DNA of 64,000 bases. Origin: Vibrio palustris. Its GTDB lineage: Bacteria; Pseudomonadota; Gammaproteobacteria; Enterobacterales; Vibrionaceae. The position numbers were made by a program, and so were the translations under genes. Below, piece after piece: positions 10,948-20,298 of this stretch; within the stretch, counting starts at the first letter, position 1, and each line of letters starts with the position of its first letter. The stretch is taken from assembly GCF_024346995.1 (NCBI RefSeq), contig NZ_AP024887.1, positions 186,001-250,000 of the forward strand, in the 5' to 3' direction. The notes beneath the pieces are model-generated. The model did not search any database. It was not told where the DNA came from and saw only the letters and a list, made by a program, of their open reading frames with translations.

Positions 10948-12234
10948 TTATTGTTGCTCGCGAGCAATAGCGCGAAAGCCAATATCACTACGACAGAACA
11001 TACCGTCCCAAGAGACTTGCTTGGCGAGTGCGTAAGCACGTTGCTGTGCTTCTTGTACACTCTTGCCTAATGCGGTCGAACACAGCACTCGGCCTCCGTT
11101 CGTTACAACTTGACCATCTTGGTTAGTTGACGTACCTGCATGAAACACTTTCTGTTCTTGCGTGTCATTACTTGGCAGAGTAATGACATCGCCTTTTTGA
11201 TAGCTACCTGGATACCCGCCTGCGGCTAGCACAATCCCAACAGCAGCGCGTTCGTCCCATTGAGATTCAACTTGGTCGAGCTTCTCTGCGACGGCTGCTT
11301 GGCAAAGTTCGAGTAGATCCGATTGTAAGCGCATCATAATAGGTTGCGTTTCAGGATCGCCAAAACGGCAGTTATATTCGATAACTTTTGGTGTGCCTGA
11401 TTCGTCAATCATAAGGCCAGCATACAAAAAGCCAGTATAAGGATGACCTTCTGCCGCCATGCCTTCTACGGTTGGGTAGATCACTTCATTCATGATGCGC
11501 TCGTAAATGTCGCTCGTAACAACAGGGGCAGGGGAGTAAGCGCCCATACCACCGGTATTTAAACCGGTATCGTTATCTCCGACACGTTTATGATCTTGGC
11601 TGGTGGCCATTGGGAGTACATTTTTGCCATCCACCATAACGATAAAGCTGGCTTCTTCGCCTTGCAGAAACTCTTCAATGACGACACGGCTGCCGGCATC
11701 GCCAAAGGCATTGCCAGCCAGCATATCTTTGATCGCATCTTCCGCTTCTTGAAGTGTCATGGCGACAATGACGCCTTTGCCGGCCGCTAAGCCGTCCGCT
11801 TTCACGACAATCGGTGCGCCTTGCTGGCGAACGTAAGCCAAGGCTGGCTCAATGTCAGTAAAGTTAGCGTATGCTCCTGTCGGAATTTGGTGGCGCTCTA
11901 AGAAATCTTTCGTGAACGCTTTGGAGCCTTCTAGCTGAGCGGCTGCTTGTGTCGGGCCAAAGATAGGGAGATCGGCCGCGCGGAAAGCATCGACAACACC
12001 AATAACCAGTGGCGCTTCTGGCCCAACGATGGTCATTGCGAGGGAATGTTCTTGGGCAAAGGAAACTAAGCCATTAATATCATCAACGGCAATATTTACA
12101 TTTTGAAGTTTTGGCTCTAGAGCCGTGCCCGCATTACCGGGTGCGATGTACACGGTTTCTACCGCGGGATTTTGCGCGACCTTCCATCCTAAAGCGTGCT
12201 CACGGCCGCCGGAACCAATTATCAATACATTCAT
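10948..12234 (-). CDS. purD: Phosphoribosylamine-glycine ligase
   Basis: A 428-residue enzyme of usual length that joins glycine to phosphoribosylamine with ATP in the second step of purine synthesis. MNVLIIGSGGREHALGWK is the family N-terminus; the ATP-grasp region contains PIVVKADGLAAGKGVIVA and VVIEEFLQGEEAS; NTGGMGAYSPAP and EYNCRFGDPETQ form the active site. AAGGA lies upstream of the ATG. It is downstream of purH in the same leftward operon, separated by about 100 bases with a hairpin. Confidence 0.97.
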   Translation of the reverse strand: MNVLIIGSGGREHALGWKVAQNPAVETVYIAPGNAGTALEPKLQNVNIAVDDINGLVSFAQEHSLAMTIVGPEAPLVIGVVDAFRAADLPIFGPTQAAAQLEGSKAFTKDFLERHQIPTGAYANFTDIEPALAYVRQQGAPIVVKADGLAAGKGVIVAMTLQEAEDAIKDMLAGNAFGDAGSRVVIEEFLQGEEASFIVMVDGKNVLPMATSQDHKRVGDNDTGLNTGGMGAYSPAPVVTSDIYERIMNEVIYPTVEGMAAEGHPYTGFLYAGLMIDESGTPKVIEYNCRFGDPETQPIMMRLQSDLLELCQAAVAEKLDQVESQWDERAAVGIVLAAGGYPGSYQKGDVITLPSNDTQEQKVFHAGTSTNQDGQVVTNGGRVLCSTALGKSVQEAQQRAYALAKQVSWDGMFCRSDIGFRAIAREQQ

Positions 12235-12297
12235 CTTTCAATCCTTGTGCAGTGAGGACTTGCGAGGTGTTGTTTATTTCGTGTTGTAAAGAAGACA

Positions 12298-12324
12298 GAC
12301 TCTCAGGCTAATTGCCTGAGAGTC
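12298..12324. repeat. Hairpin between purH and purD
   Basis: A perfect 11-bp stem (GACTCTCAGGC and its complement) with a 5-base loop. The T-rich side faces plus, not the purHD direction, so it is unlikely to stop purHD transcription; it may set relative mRNA stability. Confidence 0.65.
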
Positions 12325-12336
12325 TTTGCTTGCATC

Positions 12337-13929
12337 TTAATGGCGGAAGTGACGCATACCAGTGAAGATCATCGACATACCATGCTCGTCAGCGGCTTCG
12401 ATAACCTCTTGGTCACGAATTGAACCACCCGGTTGAATCACGCACTTGATTCCAGCTTCTGCTGCTGCATCAATACCGTCACGGAAGGGGAAAAATGCAT
12501 CAGAGGCCATGACACTTCCTGCAACTTCTAGGCCTTCATCTGCGGCTTTAATACCGGCAATTTTCGCTGAGTATACTCGGCTCATCTGGCCTGCGCCGAC
12601 ACCAATGGTCGAATGGTCTTTTGCGTACACAATGGCGTTCGATTTAACGAATTTCGCGACTTTCCAGCAGAACAGCGCATCTTGCATTTCTTGCTCGCTT
12701 GGCTGGCGTTTAGTCACGACTGTTAACTCATCTAATGACACCATACCTTGGTCACGGTCTTGCACAAGTAAACCGCCGTTAACGCGTTTTACTTCGCGCT
12801 CAGTGGTTTTGGTCGTCCATTGACCACACTCTAATAGACGCACGTTTTTCTTGGCTGCGACAATGGCAAGAGCATCAGCTGAGATACTTGGCGCAATAAT
12901 CACTTCAACGAATTGACGATCGACAATGGCTTGTGCTGTCTCAGTATTGAGCTCGCGGTTAAATGCAATAATGCCGCCGAAAGAAGACGTTGGATCGGTT
13001 TTAAAGGCACGTTCGTACGCATCGAGGATGTTGTCGGCAATCGCCACACCACATGGGTTTGCATGCTTAACAATGACACACGCAGGATCGGTGAATTCTT
13101 TCACGCATTCAAGTGCTGCATCAGTATCCGCGATGTTGTTGTAAGATAACGCTTTACCTTGAATTTGCTTGGCCGTTGCTACAGAGGCTTCTTCAGGATT
13201 GCTTTCGACATAGAACGCCGCTGATTGGTGACTATTTTCACCGTAGCGCATGTCTTGTTTTTTCTCGAATTGCATATTGAATGTACGAGGGAAAGCCGAT
13301 TCTTCGTCACCTTCTTTGTTCTCACCGTACGATGGCACCATCGTACCGAAGTAGTTGGCGATCATGCCATCATAAGCAGCGGTGTGCTCAAATGCGGCAA
13401 TCGCTAGGTCAAAGCGGGTATTGAGCGTTAAGGATTTGTCGTTAGCATCCATTTCAGATAGAACACGACTATAGTCATCAGCTTTTACCACGATGGTTAC
13501 ATCTTTGTGGTTTTTAGCGGCAGAACGTACCATGGTTGGTCCACCGATATCGATGTTCTCAACGGCATCTTCGAGCGTACAGCCTTCTTTGGCGACGGTG
13601 TCTGCGAATGGGTAAAGGTTGACAACCACCATATCGATAGGGCGAATATCGTGCTGCTCCATTACGGCATCGTCTTGCTCGCGACGGCCTAGGATGCCAC
13701 CGTGAACTTTTGGATGAAGCGTCTTAACGCGGCCATCCATCATTTCTGGAAAACCGGTGTAATCGGAAACTTCTGTAACGGCAATGCCTTTTTCTGCGAG
13801 TAGACGAGCAGTGCCGCCTGTAGACAAAATATCGACACCGCGCTCTGCTAGCGCTTTGGCAAACTCAACAATACCAGTTTTATCTGATACGCTAATGAGT
13901 GCACGACGGATTGGACGAGCGTTCTTCAT
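12337..13929 (-). CDS. purH: Bifunctional AICAR transformylase/IMP cyclohydrolase
   Basis: A 530-residue enzyme for the last two steps of IMP synthesis. The N-terminal MGS-like cyclohydrolase domain has [20 protein letters not shown] and [10 protein letters not shown]; the transformylase domain has the KHANPCGVA motif and [11 protein letters not shown]. The frame is open for 17 more codons upstream, but ATG at 13929 gives the family start [13 protein letters not shown] with AAGGGAAG before it. A PurR box lies about 165 bases upstream. First gene of the purHD operon. Confidence 0.96.
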   Translation of the reverse strand: MKNARPIRRALISVSDKTGIVEFAKALAERGVDILSTGGTARLLAEKGIAVTEVSDYTGFPEMMDGRVKTLHPKVHGGILGRREQDDAVMEQHDIRPIDMVVVNLYPFADTVAKEGCTLEDAVENIDIGGPTMVRSAAKNHKDVTIVVKADDYSRVLSEMDANDKSLTLNTRFDLAIAAFEHTAAYDGMIANYFGTMVPSYGENKEGDEESAFPRTFNMQFEKKQDMRYGENSHQSAAFYVESNPEEASVATAKQIQGKALSYNNIADTDAALECVKEFTDPACVIVKHANPCGVAIADNILDAYERAFKTDPTSSFGGIIAFNRELNTETAQAIVDRQFVEVIIAPSISADALAIVAAKKNVRLLECGQWTTKTTEREVKRVNGGLLVQDRDQGMVSLDELTVVTKRQPSEQEMQDALFCWKVAKFVKSNAIVYAKDHSTIGVGAGQMSRVYSAKIAGIKAADEGLEVAGSVMASDAFFPFRDGIDAAAEAGIKCVIQPGGSIRDQEVIEAADEHGMSMIFTGMRHFRH

Positions 13930-14090
13930 GCTTCCCTTTTCCTCAAATTCTTGGAGTTTATGATGAAAGATACTTGCCAAAACGTCCCTATGAGGGATGA
14001 GCGAAATAGATAGACTCTGTTTTGGTAAACACCTTCAATCCAGAACTTCTTTATGGCGCGTATTCTAACTAATTTCATAGTAAAAAGCTC

Positions 14091-14106
14091 GCGCAATCGT
14101 TTGGCA
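14091..14106. promoter_or_regulatory. PurR box upstream of purHD
   Basis: GCGCAATCGTTTGGCA matches the PurR operator ACGCAAACGTTTNCNT at nearly all core positions. On the minus strand it sits next to a likely purH promoter (TTTTTA... TAGAAT). The neighbouring zntR gene is divergent. Confidence 0.75.
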
Positions 14107-14175
14107 TGCGAAAATAATCGCATTAAAGCGATTTTTCAAGAGAAAATTGTCATTGAATTAATAACGAGGTTAACG

Positions 14176-14574
14176 ATGTTTCAAATCGGTGAACTGGCAA
14201 AACGGTGCGATGTCTCGACAGATACGCTGCGCTTTTATGAAAAAAATGGTTTGATAGTCCCAGCCGGACGCAGTGAGTCTGGGTATCGTTTATATAATGC
14301 GGATAACCAGCATCAGGTGATTTTTATTCTTAAAGCCAAAGCGGTAGGGTTAAGTTTAGATGATATTAAAGAGTTACTTGATATTCGTTTAGAGGTTACT
14401 GAACATAGCTGCGCAGAAGTGAAAGCGATCACCACGGCGAAACTAACGTTAATTGACGATAAACTGCAAGAGCTACAGCGCATTCGCTTAGCGTTAAAAA
14501 AAATCAATGATGCTTGCTGTGGTAAAGCGGAGCAAGATGCCAGTCATTGTTCAATTTTATCCGCGTTAGAATAA
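14176..14574 (+). CDS. zntR: MerR-family zinc-responsive regulator ZntR
   Basis: A 132-residue MerR-family activator. The winged HTH (FQIGELAKRCDVSTDTLRFYEKNGLI) is at the N-terminus, followed by a dimerisation helix. The metal ligands match ZntR: Cys79 (HSCAEV), Cys114-Cys115 (DACCGK), and His124-Cys125 (SHCSIL). The frame is open for 41 codons upstream, but ATG at 14176 is the family start. It would activate a zinc exporter such as ZntA, which is not in this window. Divergent from purH. Confidence 0.9.
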   Translation: MFQIGELAKRCDVSTDTLRFYEKNGLIVPAGRSESGYRLYNADNQHQVIFILKAKAVGLSLDDIKELLDIRLEVTEHSCAEVKAITTAKLTLIDDKLQELQRIRLALKKINDACCGKAEQDASHCSILSALE

Positions 14575-14888
14575 ACATAGATTAGCCATAGCTTGAGAAT
14601 TTTCCCTACATCACAAAAGTAAAAGAACTGTTTTTAATTGGTTAATTTTTGGTCATATGTAGTAAATGGTTATTGATTGATATGATGGGTTTAATTTTTG
14701 TTTATTATTTTCAGTTGTTTAACTATTGTTTTTTCTGTTTTTTGGAAAATTCACGCCATGAATATGTATTATTTCGCTAAAAAAATATAGAAAAGCGCTC
14801 ACTTTTCTAGGGTGAGATTTTGCCTCCTGTTTATTCTTATTCGTTGTTTATGATGTGCCTACCCTATGCATAAGAATGAAGAATAATT
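14575..14888 (+). other. AT-rich intergenic region zntR-sugar symporter
   Basis: 314 bases with no convincing gene. It holds a perfect 8-bp inverted repeat (14788-14809) and long A/T runs. No clear CRP site is visible. Confidence 0.5.
14788..14809. repeat. Palindrome upstream of sugar symporter gene
   Basis: TAGAAAAG and CTTTTCTA form a perfect 8-bp inverted repeat around CGCTCA, about 80 bases before the symporter start. It may be a repressor operator or a leader hairpin. Confidence 0.5.
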
Positions 14889-16307
14889 ATGTTTAACTAC
14901 AACTTTCTCATCACCGTTGCAGCTTCTTTAGCTGGACTGTTATTTGGGCTCGATATCGGGCTCATCTCTGGGGCGTTGCCTTTTATTACCACAGAGTGGA
15001 GCATTTCAATTCACCAGCAAGAGTGGATTGTGAGCACCATGATGTTGGGGGCTACGCTTGGTTCTATTTCTAATAACTGGCTTTCTGCCATACTCGGACG
15101 TAAACGTAGCTTAATGTGGGGAGGCGTGATTTTTGCCATCGGTACACTGGGCTGCACGTTCTCAAACAATATCGATGTAATGTTGGTATTTCGCGTGGTA
15201 CAAGGGTTTGCAATTGGTATTGCATCGTTTGCTGCGCCATTGTACTTATCGGAAATGTCAGACAAAGCTGTACGTGGCCGCCGTATTGCGACCTATCAAT
15301 TGATGGTAACGGTTGGTATCTTGGTCGCATTTTTATCGGATACGTGGTTTGCGCAAACGGGCAACTGGCGCATGATGTTTGCTGTGCTTTTGATTCCTAC
15401 GGCGATTTTGGTGATATCGGTATACTTTATGCCGCGCTCACCACGTTGGTTAGCCTCGCGTGGTTACATGCAAGAAGCACAGAGTGTTTTGTTGTCGTTA
15501 CGTATGGATGAACGCGAAGCGAGCCAAGAATATCAAGAGATCATCGCCAGCCTTAAAGTGAAGCAATCTGGTTTTGCATTATTTAAAGCCAATAAGAACT
15601 TTCGCCGTAGTGTCGGTTTAGGTTTAGTCCTTCAGTTTATGCAGCAATTTACGGGCATGAATATTTTGATGTATTACTCGCCGAAGATCTTCGAAATGGC
15701 AGGGTTTACCAGCAAAATGGAACAAATGTTCAGTACCGTTCTCGTTGGTCTTGCTTTTGTATTGGCGACCTTTATCGCCATTGGTATGGCGGATAGCTGG
15801 GGTCGTAAACCTGCCCTGAAAATTGGCTTTACCGTGATGGGCGCAGGGATGTTCTGTCTTGGTTTATTGCTCAAGTTCGTGTTAACGGGGCATGCTCCGG
15901 TGTACTTCTCTTATCTTGCTGTACTCACTTCCATCATTTGTATTTGTGGCTATGCAATGAGCGCGGCACCTATGGTGTGGGTATTGTGCTCAGAAGTGCA
16001 GCCATTGAAAGGACGTGACTTTGGTATTGCCTGTTCTACTACCATGAACTGGATCGCTAATATGGTATTGGGCGCGACATTCCTAAGCTTGCTTAGTGGT
16101 ATTGGCACGGCGCAGACTTTCTGGTTGTACGCTGGCTTTAATATTATCTTTGTACTGGTGACTGTGTTTATGGTGCCGGAAACCAAAGGGATTACGCTCG
16201 AGTCAATTGAAGCGAACTTGATGTCGGGTAAAAAGCTACGTGATATCGGTATTTCTTCTGATAAGCAAGCGGCGAGCTCACCACTCTCTGATTCGAATCA
16301 AGGATAG
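14889..16307 (+). CDS. MFS sugar:H+ symporter (GalP/AraE family)
   Basis: A 472-residue, twelve-helix MFS sugar porter. Signatures: GLDIGLISGALPF in TM1, the GRKRS loop between TM2 and TM3, RVVQGFAIGIASFAAPLYLSE, PRSPRWLASRG at the middle loop, QQFTGMN in TM7, and PETKGITLE near the C-terminus. It resembles E. coli GalP and AraE and should import a hexose or pentose with protons. Substrate is not known. No sugar-metabolism gene is adjacent; the gene stands alone between zntR and ogt with its own terminator. Confidence 0.88.
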   Translation: MFNYNFLITVAASLAGLLFGLDIGLISGALPFITTEWSISIHQQEWIVSTMMLGATLGSISNNWLSAILGRKRSLMWGGVIFAIGTLGCTFSNNIDVMLVFRVVQGFAIGIASFAAPLYLSEMSDKAVRGRRIATYQLMVTVGILVAFLSDTWFAQTGNWRMMFAVLLIPTAILVISVYFMPRSPRWLASRGYMQEAQSVLLSLRMDEREASQEYQEIIASLKVKQSGFALFKANKNFRRSVGLGLVLQFMQQFTGMNILMYYSPKIFEMAGFTSKMEQMFSTVLVGLAFVLATFIAIGMADSWGRKPALKIGFTVMGAGMFCLGLLLKFVLTGHAPVYFSYLAVLTSIICICGYAMSAAPMVWVLCSEVQPLKGRDFGIACSTTMNWIANMVLGATFLSLLSGIGTAQTFWLYAGFNIIFVLVTVFMVPETKGITLESIEANLMSGKKLRDIGISSDKQAASSPLSDSNQG

Positions 16308-16339
16308 CGATTACAGATATTTGCTCTGCGCAGAGAGTC

Positions 16340-16369
16340 AAGGCCAGCCTCATTCGGGCTGGCCTTTTT
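16340..16369. terminator. Terminator between sugar symporter and ogt
   Basis: AAGGCCAGCC and GGCTGGCC(TT) pair, followed by a T-run. It ends the rightward symporter gene and may also serve leftward ogt. Confidence 0.85.
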
Positions 16370-16380
16370 ATTGGGGCGTA

Positions 16381-16890
16381 TTAGATTAAGCGAGTTTCCA
16401 AGGCGAGCAGTTTCTGTTTGAGGGGGACACCACCGCCGTAGCCACCTAATCCGCCATTACTGGCGATCACACGATGGCAAGGAATAATAATGGCATGCGC
16501 ATTGGCGCCATTGGCATTGGCAACGGCTCGAAACGCAGTCGGTTGTCCTAGTTGCTTGGCAAGATCGCCGTAGGCTGTGGTGTGTCCATACGGGATGGTT
16601 TGTAGGGCTTGCCAGACCGATTTTTGAAATGGAGTCCCGACGGTAAGCAATGGCAAGTCAAAGGCGTTCCGCTCTCCTTGGAAATACTCACTTAGTTGCT
16701 GTTTGGTGGTTTCTAAGACCTCGTCAGTCTGTTCAATGAACTCCGCGTTGAGACCTTGTTTGATTCGGTTGTCGACAGTATCGCGTAATTTACGGTAGCG
16801 AAAGTCACATAAACACAACTGATGTTGATAACTACCGAGAATAAATTCCGCATACGGGTGTTGATAATATTGAATATGAATGGCTGACAT
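16381..16890 (-). CDS. ogt: Methylated-DNA-protein-cysteine methyltransferase
   Basis: A 169-residue O6-alkylguanine repair protein that transfers the alkyl group to its own Cys. The C-terminal domain has the active site IIIPCHRVIASNG with Cys138 and the GTPFQKSVWQAL and YGDLAKQLGQPTAFRAV helices of the DNA-binding HTH. GGAG lies upstream of the ATG. The N-terminal part is shorter than in Ada and lacks the Ada metal site, as expected for Ogt-type proteins. Confidence 0.93.
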   Translation of the reverse strand: MSAIHIQYYQHPYAEFILGSYQHQLCLCDFRYRKLRDTVDNRIKQGLNAEFIEQTDEVLETTKQQLSEYFQGERNAFDLPLLTVGTPFQKSVWQALQTIPYGHTTAYGDLAKQLGQPTAFRAVANANGANAHAIIIPCHRVIASNGGLGGYGGGVPLKQKLLALETRLI

Positions 16891-16960
16891 AACGCGCGAC
16901 TCCTTTTTTGTATATTTATACAGTATCAGAGCGGTTTTATAATAACCAATAAAAATGATG

Positions 16961-17599
16961 TCAGTTGCGTAGTGTATTGAGCAGCCGATGGATATCTTGT
17001 TTTCTGCCTTGTATCACTAGGGGATGTAAATGGGGAGATTGAGATTCAAGGCCGCGCTTTAGTGAGTATATCGCTTGCTGCTTATGACCTTGCTGAGCGA
17101 GAAAGTCCCCATAAAAGTAGCGTGCAGTAATGTCATTGGGGCTAAGTTCAACGGCCTCACTGAGCAATGCAGCGGCTTTATCATCATCGCCAAAACTGAT
17201 TGGCCAGCCCGGTGCGCGGTAATAGAGCGCGCCTAACGTGACGAGCACTGCAGTGTGCAACTGGCCTGTCGTGGTAGCTTGGAGTGGTTCTAAACGATGT
17301 TTTGCTTGTTTAATGAGATCTAGCGCATCCGATGTTCCTGAGACACTCGCTAAAGAAGCAAGATTAATAGCTAATGCGGTTTGTAGCTGTAGATTGTCTG
17401 GGTGTTTTGAGAGATGCTGATTTGTGTCACCCACAAGGGCCTGAAAACAGGTTTGCTTTTTTTCCTCGTCTGCCTTTTGATATTCACACACCGCCCACTG
17501 ATGTTGTAATTGATTTAGGGTGGCTTTAAGTGGGCTTGCCACCGCTATAGTAGACCACATCCCCAATAAAACTATCATGTAGCTACGGTATGTCTTCAT
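16961..17599 (-). CDS. Secreted TPR-like protein of unknown function
   Basis: A 212-residue protein with a cleavable signal peptide (MKTYRSYMIVLLGMWSTIAVASP). The rest is helical, with TPR-like repeats: LSKHPDNLQLQTALAIN in the first half and AVELSPNDITARYFYGDFL, HKQQAIYSLKRGLE in the second. This suggests a periplasmic protein-interaction scaffold. AGGG lies upstream of the start. I do not recognise a named family. It stands alone between ogt and fis. Confidence 0.6.
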   Translation of the reverse strand: MKTYRSYMIVLLGMWSTIAVASPLKATLNQLQHQWAVCEYQKADEEKKQTCFQALVGDTNQHLSKHPDNLQLQTALAINLASLASVSGTSDALDLIKQAKHRLEPLQATTTGQLHTAVLVTLGALYYRAPGWPISFGDDDKAAALLSEAVELSPNDITARYFYGDFLAQQGHKQQAIYSLKRGLESQSPHLHPLVIQGRKQDIHRLLNTLRN

Positions 17600-17785
17600 T
17601 CGTTTTCCCTATCTCGCTATGTGGAGTTTTCCGTCACTCATGACAATACTACGAGTATGGGAGATAAACGATGACACTGTATGGTCGGTGGTATAAAACT
17701 TTGATGAACAAGCCACAATACACCAAAGTCGACTAATAGGTACGCTTGTACACTGAGATAATGATGACTGGTGAGGTTTATAGGC

Positions 17786-17816
17786 AAAAAAAACCGCTCT
17801 ATAGTCGAGCGGTTTT
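17786..17816 (-). terminator. Terminator of the dusB-fis operon
   Basis: On the minus strand AAAACCGCTC and GAGCGGTTTT form a 10-bp stem with a run of eight Ts on the far side, about 30 bases past the fis stop. Confidence 0.88.
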
Positions 17817-17845
17817 CTGAGTCATTCATCTGCTAAGATGCCGGC

Positions 17846-18142
17846 TTAGTTCATGCCGTATTTTTTTAGCTTCTTACGAAGTGTACCACGGTTAATACCC
17901 ATCATCGTCGCTGCGCGAGTTTGGTTACCGCGAGTGTACTGCATGATAGTGTCTAGTAGTGGTTGTTCAACTTCCGCTAGAACTAATTCGTAAAGTTCAG
18001 TTACTTCTTGACCGTTTAATTGAGCCAGGTAATTTTTAAGAGATGCTTTAACTGAATCACGTAATGGTTTCTGCGTGATTTGATCTTGTGAAGTTACGGT
18101 TGTTACTGTTAAAGCTTCTGAAGTCAGATTTTGTTCGAACAT
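17846..18142 (-). CDS. fis: DNA-binding protein Fis
   Basis: A 98-residue nucleoid protein, the standard Fis length. The N-terminal beta-hairpin part begins [13 protein letters not shown]; the C-terminal HTH has [25 protein letters not shown], which is the Fis signature. The frame is open 14 codons further, but ATG at 18142 matches the family. dusB lies 25 bases upstream in the same direction, the dusB-fis arrangement of E. coli. Fis activates rRNA promoters such as the rrn operon in this window. Confidence 0.97.
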   Translation of the reverse strand: MFEQNLTSEALTVTTVTSQDQITQKPLRDSVKASLKNYLAQLNGQEVTELYELVLAEVEQPLLDTIMQYTRGNQTRAATMMGINRGTLRKKLKKYGMN

Positions 18143-18167
18143 ATTCGGTCTAGCTCTTCTCTTAATA

Positions 18168-19133
18168 TTATGCAACGTTATCAAAATAACCTTCGAGCGC
18201 CTCTAATTGCAGCGACGCGGATTCGATGGCGTTAAAGGTACGGCGAAACTCACTCGCGTGTCCATGCTCTTTTAGATACCACCCGACATGCTTACGTGCA
18301 ATACGGGGGCCAAGATAGTCACCATAAAACAGGTGCAGAGCTTGTACATGACCAAGCATGATGTCTTTTACTTCCCCTAAGGGCAGTGCAGGCATCGTGG
18401 TGCCGGTTTCCAAATAGTGTTGGATTTCCTGGAAAATCCAAGGACGACCCTGGGCGGGACGTCCAATCATTAAAGCGTCAGCACCGGTGTAATCCAGTAC
18501 AAATTTGGCTTTTTCCGGAGTCTCGATATCACCGTTAGCGATAACCGGGATCGTAATAGCCTGTTTGACGGCTCTAATGCTGTCGTATTCCGCCTCTCCC
18601 TTGTACATACAGGCCTTTGTTCTTCCATGAAGAGCGAAAGCTTGTATGCCGCAGTCTTCGGCTAATTTAGCGATGTAGACACAGTTCTTATTTTCTGTAT
18701 CCCAACCGGTGCGTGTCTTCAGTGTTACTGGGACATCCACGGCATTCACCACTGTTGTCAAAATGTCTTTAATGACATCTGGATAACGCAGTAATGCTGA
18801 ACCAGCCAGTTTCTTATTCACTTTCTTTGCTGGGCAGCCCATATTGATATCGATGATTTGCGCACCGTTTTCAACACTGTATTGCGCTGCCTCGGCCATA
18901 AGCTGTGGGTCACTTCCAGCGATTTGCACAGAACGAATGCCCGATTCGCCCGCGTGCACCATGCGATTTTTTGACTTCGACGTTCCCCATACAGCCGGAT
19001 TAGCTGACATCATTTCACTGATAGCCATTCCTGCTCCATAGCGTAGACACAACTCTCGAAACGGTCTGTCTGTAACTCCTGCCATAGGGGCAACGATAAG
19101 TTTGTTCTTGAGTTGATAATTTCCGATTTTCAA
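18168..19133 (-). CDS. dusB: tRNA-dihydrouridine synthase B
   Basis: A 321-residue flavoenzyme that reduces uridine to dihydrouridine in t[44 protein letters not shown], and [16 protein letters not shown] are Dus signatures, including the catalytic Cys in GCPAKK-type context. Start: the frame reaches an ATG at 19187, but a TTG at 19133 gives the family start (M)[13 protein letters not shown] and the E. coli length of 321, with GAAGA upstream. It leads the dusB-fis operon. Confidence 0.92.
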   Translation of the reverse strand: MKIGNYQLKNKLIVAPMAGVTDRPFRELCLRYGAGMAISEMMSANPAVWGTSKSKNRMVHAGESGIRSVQIAGSDPQLMAEAAQYSVENGAQIIDINMGCPAKKVNKKLAGSALLRYPDVIKDILTTVVNAVDVPVTLKTRTGWDTENKNCVYIAKLAEDCGIQAFALHGRTKACMYKGEAEYDSIRAVKQAITIPVIANGDIETPEKAKFVLDYTGADALMIGRPAQGRPWIFQEIQHYLETGTTMPALPLGEVKDIMLGHVQALHLFYGDYLGPRIARKHVGWYLKEHGHASEFRRTFNAIESASLQLEALEGYFDNVA

Positions 19134-19272
19134 AACGTCTTCACAGTTCTGTACCAGCAAGGGCGCGCATTTTACGCATTTTTTCACTGCGTGAAAAGCC
19201 TAATATTTGAGCATTTACAAATTGTTTTTGGAAATTGTATGCTTTTCAGTCGATTAACTGCAAAACCTTCCC

Positions 19273-20160
19273 TTAACTCAATTTATATCCAGTGATACGA
19301 CACCACTCTTTCATCTCTTTTATCGGGTCAATGACCAATTCATCACGGTAATAATTGGCGACATCTTCTGCTTGGGTGTCTAAAACGCCAGACATTGCTA
19401 ATGCGCCTTGTGGCTTGATTAAGCCTTTAATGACTGCAGAAAGCTCACGCAAAGGACCCGCAAGGATGTTAGCGACGACGACGTCAGCCTTCAAACCTTC
19501 TGGTTGATCTTGAGGTAAGTACACCTCGATTTGATCTTTTATGCCGTTACGTTCAGCGTTGTCTTGGGTGGCTTGTAGGGCTTGTGGATCGATATCGATA
19601 CCGACCACTTTTGCGGCGCCAAGTTTTACCGCTGCAATGGCTAAAATGCCTGAGCCACAACCAAAGTCGATCACTGTTTTGCCGGTAAGGTCGAGTCCGT
19701 CGAGCCATTCAAGACATAAAGCGGTGGTTGGGTGTGTGCCAGTACCAAATGCCAGGCCAGGGTCAAGCATCACGTTTACCGCGCTAGGGTCGGGAATATC
19801 ACGCCAGCTTGGGCATACCCATAGGCGCTCACCAAATTGCATTGGGTGGAAGTTATCCATCCACTCACGTTCCCAGTCTTTGTCTTCGATCTGTTCAACC
19901 TTGTAAGCGAAATCTTTTGCTACCAGCCCGCTTGCTTGGATTTGGGTCACGGCAAGAGCGGTATCGGTTTCGGCATCGTAGAGTGCGAGGACATCGGTAT
20001 CGCCCCATAGACGCGTTTCTCCTGGCTGCGGTTCAAACACCGGTGTGTCTTTCGCATCAAGAAATGTAACGGATAAGGCACCAGTTTCTTCCATGAGCAT
20101 ATCGCCAATCGCTTCGGCGTTTTCATTGGTAGCGTTAAGCTTAATTTGAATCCAAGGCAT
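19273..20160 (-). CDS. prmA: Ribosomal protein L11 methyltransferase
   Basis: A 295-residue SAM-dependent methyltransferase that trimethylates L11, whose gene (rplK) is in this window at 53.4 kb. The N-terminal L11-binding domain begins [16 protein letters not shown]; the catalytic domain has [36 protein letters not shown] and [10 protein letters not shown], all PrmA signatures. It lies between panF and dusB, the same order as in E. coli. Confidence 0.96.
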   Translation of the reverse strand: MPWIQIKLNATNENAEAIGDMLMEETGALSVTFLDAKDTPVFEPQPGETRLWGDTDVLALYDAETDTALAVTQIQASGLVAKDFAYKVEQIEDKDWEREWMDNFHPMQFGERLWVCPSWRDIPDPSAVNVMLDPGLAFGTGTHPTTALCLEWLDGLDLTGKTVIDFGCGSGILAIAAVKLGAAKVVGIDIDPQALQATQDNAERNGIKDQIEVYLPQDQPEGLKADVVVANILAGPLRELSAVIKGLIKPQGALAMSGVLDTQAEDVANYYRDELVIDPIKEMKEWCRITGYKLS

Positions 20161-20255
20161 TTTACATGACTCTCATTATGACATTTGGCGCGAAGTTTAG
20201 CAGATCCTAACCGCAATGGCATCTGATCTCACGCCGTATCATTGTCGATAAAATA

Positions 20256-20282
20256 AACAATGGAGCCATAGGCTCCATTGTG
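20256..20282 (-). terminator. Terminator after panF
   Basis: CAATGGAGCC and GGCTCCATTG form a 10-bp stem with a 3-base loop; on the minus strand TTTATTTTAT follows, a weak T-rich tail. Confidence 0.65.
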
Positions 20283-20298
20283 CTGATATTAGTCAGTA

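Noticed and set aside
17638..17829. A 63-codon open frame on the minus strand next to fis
   Set aside because: It lies across the fis terminator, has no plausible start signal and no recognisable sequence.
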